Assembly: GCA_964563125.1 (NCBI GenBank)
Contig: CAZLVY010000075.1
Span: forward strand, 1-7,822
Direction of reading: 5' to 3'
Source of the DNA: UBA1368 sp964563125
Lineage (GTDB): Bacteria; Bacillota; Syntrophomonadia; Syntrophomonadales; Syntrophomonadaceae
DNA length: 7,822 nucleotides
Part shown: one piece after another, positions 5,015-7,822 of the stretch
How the letters are laid out: the number at the start of each line of letters is the position of its first letter
Numbering within the stretch: the first letter of the stretch is position 1
Position numbers and translations under genes: made by a program
The notes under the pieces: generated by a model
Database searches by the model: none
What the model saw: the letters and a program-made list of their open reading frames with translations, nothing else
Told to the model about the DNA's origin: nothing

Positions 5015-5692
5015 TTACATCTGTGCCAGAACCAGCAACATCAATAAATAAATACAGGTACTGCCGGCTAATATAAAAATGTGGAAAACCTCATGAAAAC
5101 CAAAACCGGGGAAATGAATCAGGGAACGTTTTAGTCCATAAATAACGCCTCCTACAGTGTAAAAGACGCCCCCTCCTACCAACCAGGCAAAACCAGCCAA
5201 TGGTAAGGCACGAGAAAGAGGTACAATAGACACCAGCAACAACCAGCCCATTAGAATATAAATACCTGTAGTCAGCCATCGCGGGGCTTTAAAATAGAAC
5301 AAGGTTAAGAAGATGCCTCCCAATGCAATAGCCCAGATAGATGCCAGCATGCTGGTACCCCAGATGCCTTTCAGAACTATTATACATAGGGGCGTATAGG
5401 ATCCGGCAATCAGAACATAGATCATGGCATGATCCAGTTTGCGCAGAATAAGATTTCCTCGCTCATTTAAATTAAACCAATGATAGCTGGCACTGGCCAG
5501 ATATAATAATGTCATCGTAAGTCCGAAAATCCCAAATGACCAGGCATATACAAGCCCGCCGGACCTGTTTCCCTGAATTATCAAAAAGACAGTTCCGACA
5601 ACAGCCAGCACAAAACCAAGCAAATGACTTATGGCCGATGCCGGATCACGGGGTGGCCAAAGCAGGCCATGTTTTGATATTTTAGTTTCCAT
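5015..5692 (-). CDS. Haemolysin III / YqfA-family membrane protein
   Basis: This is a 225-residue protein with about seven hydrophobic segments (about 19-40, 46-66, 88-105, 113-133, 141-159, 166-186, 200-222), as in the HlyIII/PAQR family. Family motifs are visible: SASYH (67-71, His71), RKLDHAMIYVLIAGSYTP (84-101, Asp87-His88) and FHEVFHIFILAGS (199-211, His200 and His204). These His/Asp residues correspond to the metal site of the wider PAQR superfamily. The physiological role in bacteria is not settled; the haemolysin name comes from a Bacillus cereus homologue, and no toxin function should be assumed. The start at 5692 has GAAAGG 7 nt upstream. Length and motif completeness suggest an intact gene despite the truncated neighbour touching its 3' end. 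It follows the tRNA terminator, so it is probably transcribed alone; I see no strong promoter in 5693-5773. Confidence 0.93.
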   Translation of the reverse strand: METKISKHGLLWPPRDPASAISHLLGFVLAVVGTVFLIIQGNRSGGLVYAWSFGIFGLTMTLLYLASASYHWFNLNERGNLILRKLDHAMIYVLIAGSYTPLCIIVLKGIWGTSMLASIWAIALGGIFLTLFYFKAPRWLTTGIYILMGWLLLVSIVPLSRALPLAGFAWLVGGGVFYTVGGVIYGLKRSLIHFPGFGFHEVFHIFILAGSTCIYLLMLLVLAQM

Positions 5693-5773
5693 TCCATAAC
5701 CTTTCTATCAATTTATTACCGCTTATTTTAGCATGATCATAGACAAGTTGCGAGGTAGTTTGAGCCCTAAATA

Positions 5774-5820
5774 AAAAGGGACTGTGTATTTTGTATATCA
5801 CAAAACTCACAATCCCTTTT
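5774..5820 (-). terminator. Terminator downstream of tRNA-Leu
   Basis: A long hairpin has outer arms AAAAGGGA (5774-5781) and TCCCTTTT (5813-5820), then a U-G pair on the minus strand, TGTG/CACA, a small internal loop and a TTTTGT/ACAAAA inner stem around a 5-nt loop. On the minus strand it ends in CCCUUUUUAUUU. It lies 12 nt beyond the tRNA CCA end and separates the tRNA from the downstream membrane-protein gene. Confidence 0.85.
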
Positions 5821-5832
5821 ATAAAATTATAT

Positions 5833-5917
5833 TGGTGCGGCGAAAGGGACTTGAACCCTTATGCCTCTCGGCATACGCCCCTCAAACGTACGTGTCTGCC
5901 GGTTCCACCACCGCCGC
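5833..5917 (-). tRNA. tRNA-Leu (anticodon GAG)
   Basis: The 85-nt gene folds as a class II tRNA. The acceptor stem is GCGGCGG with UCGCCGC (last pair G-U), the discriminator base is A, and CCA is encoded (5835-5833). The anticodon stem UACGU/GCGUA encloses the loop UUGAGGG, giving anticodon GAG for CUU/CUC leucine codons. The long variable arm is UGCC-GAGA-GGCA, and the T arm is AAGGG-UUCAAGU-CCCUU. A promoter lies upstream and a terminator follows, so it is a single-gene unit. Confidence 0.97.
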
Positions 5918-5928
5918 ATATAAAACCA

Positions 5929-5956
5929 TCAGGTTGCTCTAAGCTTACAAACCTGA
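5929..5956 (-). other. Hairpin at the 5' end of the tRNA-Leu precursor
   Basis: TCAGGTT (5929-5935) and AACCTGA (5950-5956) form a 7-bp inverted repeat with a 14-nt loop. With transcription starting near 5958, the precursor leader would begin almost directly with this stem, before the mature 5' end at 5917. It may affect 5' processing or may have no function. Confidence 0.35.
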
Positions 5957-5964
5957 CATTAGGA

Positions 5965-5994
5965 ATTATACAATAGTTGTTTAAGTGATGTCAA
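5965..5994 (-). promoter_or_regulatory. Sigma-A promoter of tRNA-Leu
   Basis: On the minus strand a perfect -35 box TTGACA (5994-5989) and a perfect -10 box TATAAT (5970-5965) are spaced by 18 nt. The predicted start near 5958 gives a leader of about 40 nt before the mature tRNA, consistent with a strong stable-RNA promoter. Confidence 0.88.
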
Positions 5995-6053
5995 TTGCAT
6001 CAAAGCTCTCTCTTTAATACTTACCGGCAACTATAAATATGGTGACCAATCAG

Positions 6054-7688
6054 TTACTGGCCGATTTTTTCTTCCTCAAGGTGGGGTTTTACCAACTCAA
6101 CTGCAAACCAGTCTACCATTCCCATTCGGTTAATATTTAGCAACCGGGTCTGAGGTCCGGTTATAGCAGCAGTTTTTTTCTGAAACAACCACAGAATTGG
6201 AGCATCATCAACTATAATTTCTTCTGCTCTCCGCAGCAATTTGAGCCTCTCGTCATTACTTTTGATCTCAGCCCGGGCAGCATTCAGGATTTTGTCCACT
6301 TGGGGATTGTTGTATCCGGTGTAATTGCCTCTGCCGGCCATGGAACTGTGGAATAGTCCGTATAATAAGCTGTCGGCATCCGGATAATCGGCAGCCCAGC
6401 CTATTCTAAAACAAGTCAGTGCCTCTTGTTCCATTTGTTTTTTATAATATAACCATTCCATCGGTTGTAACTGAATGCTTATACCTAGAGGAGCTAATTG
6501 CTCAGCAATGGCTTCTGCCACCAATTTATGCCCTTCATCACTATTATAACTTAAGGTAATGGTCTTAAGTCCTTCTCCCTCAGGGTGTCCTGCTTCTTCC
6601 AGCAGTTGTTTGGCTTTATCAGGATTAAAAATGTAGCCGGGCATTTCGCTGTTAAAACCTTTTACTTGCGGAGGTATTACTCCTTTTATCGGGACATAAC
6701 CACCGCCAAAAATATTTTCGACTATCTGGTTGCGATCAATAGCATAGTTTAAAGCGCGGCGCAGCATATATTGACCGGCAAAAGGCTCCTTATTCACATT
6801 TAGTCCCAGAGCATATATTTCCATTAAGGGCTTTTCAATAAATAAGCTGCTAAACTGGTCATTCTGCTTAATGTTTTTGATTTCTGCCAGAGGGATAGCA
6901 TCTAAATAGTCTAATTTTCCTTGCATATAGCTTTGATAAGCTAAAGCTTCGTCTTTAAAAAGAGTGAGTTTAATTGCTGATAGGCGTGGTATGCCGCGAT
7001 GGTAGTTGGTATTACTGGTTAGAAGAATCTGATTGTTGTCTTTATTTTCTGTAAGCGTAAAGGGTCCTGTACCCGGTTGGGGAGCAGTTGTATCTTCCTG
7101 AATATCATAGACCCAAAATATAGGATTGCAAAGCATATAAGGAAATGAGGAATTGGGTTCTGCAAAGGTGATCTTAAGTGTCGAATCATTTAGCGCCTGA
7201 ATACCAGTAATAGTCGCCTGACTGCCATTTAATCGTTCAGAAACTCCGGCAATGGATAAGAATAAGTTTATTTTGCTCCATTCTTTGGAGGAGGAAAAGC
7301 TTTTTTCCCAGGCGTCTTTTACTTTTTGTGCCGTTACTTTTTCATTATTGTGAAATTTGACATTTTGTTTAAGTCTTATAGTCAGTGCTTTCCCATCATT
7401 GGAGAATTTCCAGCTTTTGGCCAAAAGCGGCTTTAGATTTCCGCTCTTTTCATCAAAATAAACCAGACCTTCATATAACGCGGATGCAATGAGTTGTTCT
7501 TCATGGGTAGTTATCAAGGCAGGATTGAGAGTATCAAGTGATCCTACCAGACCCGCCTCGAAAGGACGGTTATCAATACTGGCAGTATAGGTAGTCAGAT
7601 TATGTGTATATATCAAAGTAATAATTAGAATAAGTATTCCAAGAATGGAGCCTATTAAAGCTACTTTTCTAAAAGTTAAATACACCAT
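6054..7688 (-). CDS. Family 5 (peptide/nickel-type) ABC solute-binding protein
   Basis: This 544-residue protein has the OppA/DppA-type bacterial solute-binding fold. Conserved stretches include LDTLNPALITTHEEQLIASA (51-70), ALTIRLKQNVKFHNNEKVTA (101-120) leading into the usual V-DAWEKSF helix, RRALNYAIDRNQIV (310-323), and the C-lobe motif GWAADYPDADSLLYGLF (430-446) with LFHSSMAGRGNYTGYNNPQVD. Such proteins capture oligopeptides or related ligands outside the membrane and deliver them to an ABC permease. Residues 7-27 form one hydrophobic segment after a short basic start. No lipobox cysteine follows, which is unusual for a Gram-positive binding protein, and no good signal-peptidase site is evident, so it may stay as an N-terminally anchored protein. 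No permease or ATPase genes are adjacent, so the partner and ligand are unknown. The start has AAGGGGGG 4 nt upstream. No convincing terminator follows before the tRNA promoter. Confidence 0.93.
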   Translation of the reverse strand: MVYLTFRKVALIGSILGILILIITLIYTHNLTTYTASIDNRPFEAGLVGSLDTLNPALITTHEEQLIASALYEGLVYFDEKSGNLKPLLAKSWKFSNDGKALTIRLKQNVKFHNNEKVTAQKVKDAWEKSFSSSKEWSKINLFLSIAGVSERLNGSQATITGIQALNDSTLKITFAEPNSSFPYMLCNPIFWVYDIQEDTTAPQPGTGPFTLTENKDNNQILLTSNTNYHRGIPRLSAIKLTLFKDEALAYQSYMQGKLDYLDAIPLAEIKNIKQNDQFSSLFIEKPLMEIYALGLNVNKEPFAGQYMLRRALNYAIDRNQIVENIFGGGYVPIKGVIPPQVKGFNSEMPGYIFNPDKAKQLLEEAGHPEGEGLKTITLSYNSDEGHKLVAEAIAEQLAPLGISIQLQPMEWLYYKKQMEQEALTCFRIGWAADYPDADSLLYGLFHSSMAGRGNYTGYNNPQVDKILNAARAEIKSNDERLKLLRRAEEIIVDDAPILWLFQKKTAAITGPQTRLLNINRMGMVDWFAVELVKPHLEEEKIGQ

Positions 7689-7780
7689 AGAGCCCCCCTT
7701 ATATAAAAAACGATCTCATGTAGTTATATTAGACAGGCTCTTAATATATTCCTTGTTTTACTTTATTTTACTTTTATAAT
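7689..7780 (-). promoter_or_regulatory. Leader region of the solute-binding-protein gene, promoter not resolved
   Basis: This 92-nt AT-rich stretch must hold the promoter if the terminator at 7781-7807 works. TAATAT and TATAAC near 7720-7730 could be -10 boxes, but no good -35 box stands at the right distance. Only the ribosome binding site (7693-7700) is clear. Confidence 0.3.
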
Positions 7781-7807
7781 TAAAAGGCAGAGCTTCTTTA
7801 GCCCTGC
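7781..7807 (-). terminator. Terminator of a gene beyond the right edge
   Basis: Arms 7801-7807 and 7787-7793 (GCAGGGC with GCTCTGC on the minus strand, one G-U pair) enclose a 7-nt loop and are followed by CUUUUAAUU. It implies a minus-strand gene ending just outside the window and makes the solute-binding-protein gene a separate transcription unit. Confidence 0.7.
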
Positions 7808-7822
7808 ACGTAAAGTTAGTTA

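Noticed and set aside
5833..5917. tRNA-Leu as an integration (att) site
   Set aside because: No repeat of the tRNA 3' end, integrase or phage gene is seen in the window.
5791..5976. 61-codon plus-strand frame
   Set aside because: It reads antisense through the tRNA-Leu and its terminator. The WCGERDLNPYASR string is the typical false translation of an antisense tRNA.

Overview
The window looks like a draft contig from a low-to-moderate-GC Firmicute, probably an anaerobic member of the Clostridia. The reasons are strong AGGAGG-type ribosome binding sites, AT-rich spacers, consensus sigma-A promoters, CtsR-like operators, and the remnant of a clostridial-type enoate reductase/old yellow enzyme gene. 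This placement is an inference from gene content; a Syntrophomonas-like lineage is possible but cannot be proved here. A run of exactly 100 N (1067-1166) marks an unresolved assembly gap.

Region 1 (1-3232, minus strand) is a protein-quality-control operon: dnaK, a CbpA-type dnaJ (interrupted by the N gap), a cbpM-like MerR-type modulator, and the start of clpB, which runs off the left edge. Spacing is tight (28, 12 and 5 nt), and the binding sites of the last two genes overlap the stop codon of the gene before. DnaK and its J-protein capture and refold clients, the small MerR-like protein probably modulates the J-protein, and ClpB pulls apart aggregates with DnaK. No grpE or hrcA is present in the window. 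The DnaK carries the extra segment in the ATPase lobe that Bacillus-type DnaK lacks, so this may be a second, accessory chaperone set.

Region 2 (3233-3762) is a 530-bp spacer. It holds a consensus sigma-A promoter for dnaK, two nearly identical CtsR-type operators 201 bp apart (one overlaps the -35 box), a hairpin in the dnaK leader, a second inverted repeat, and the terminator of the next gene.

Region 3 (3763-5014) has a ketopantoate-reductase-family gene on the minus strand. Diverging from it is a 41-codon stump of an old-yellow-enzyme gene with an intact ribosome binding site. The stump ends exactly where the convergent haemolysin-III-family gene ends. The shared upstream region has two palindromes of the TTGCA/TGCAA type.

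Region 4 (5015-7822, minus strand) contains a haemolysin III/YqfA-family membrane protein, a tRNA-Leu(GAG) with its own promoter and terminator, and an orphan family-5 solute-binding protein with an N-terminal membrane segment but no lipobox cysteine. At the right edge is the terminator of a gene outside the window.

I see no clear evidence of a wholly new system. The most distinctive signals are the paired CtsR-like operators on a dnaK-cbpA-cbpM-clpB operon and the truncated reductase with its palindromic control region.
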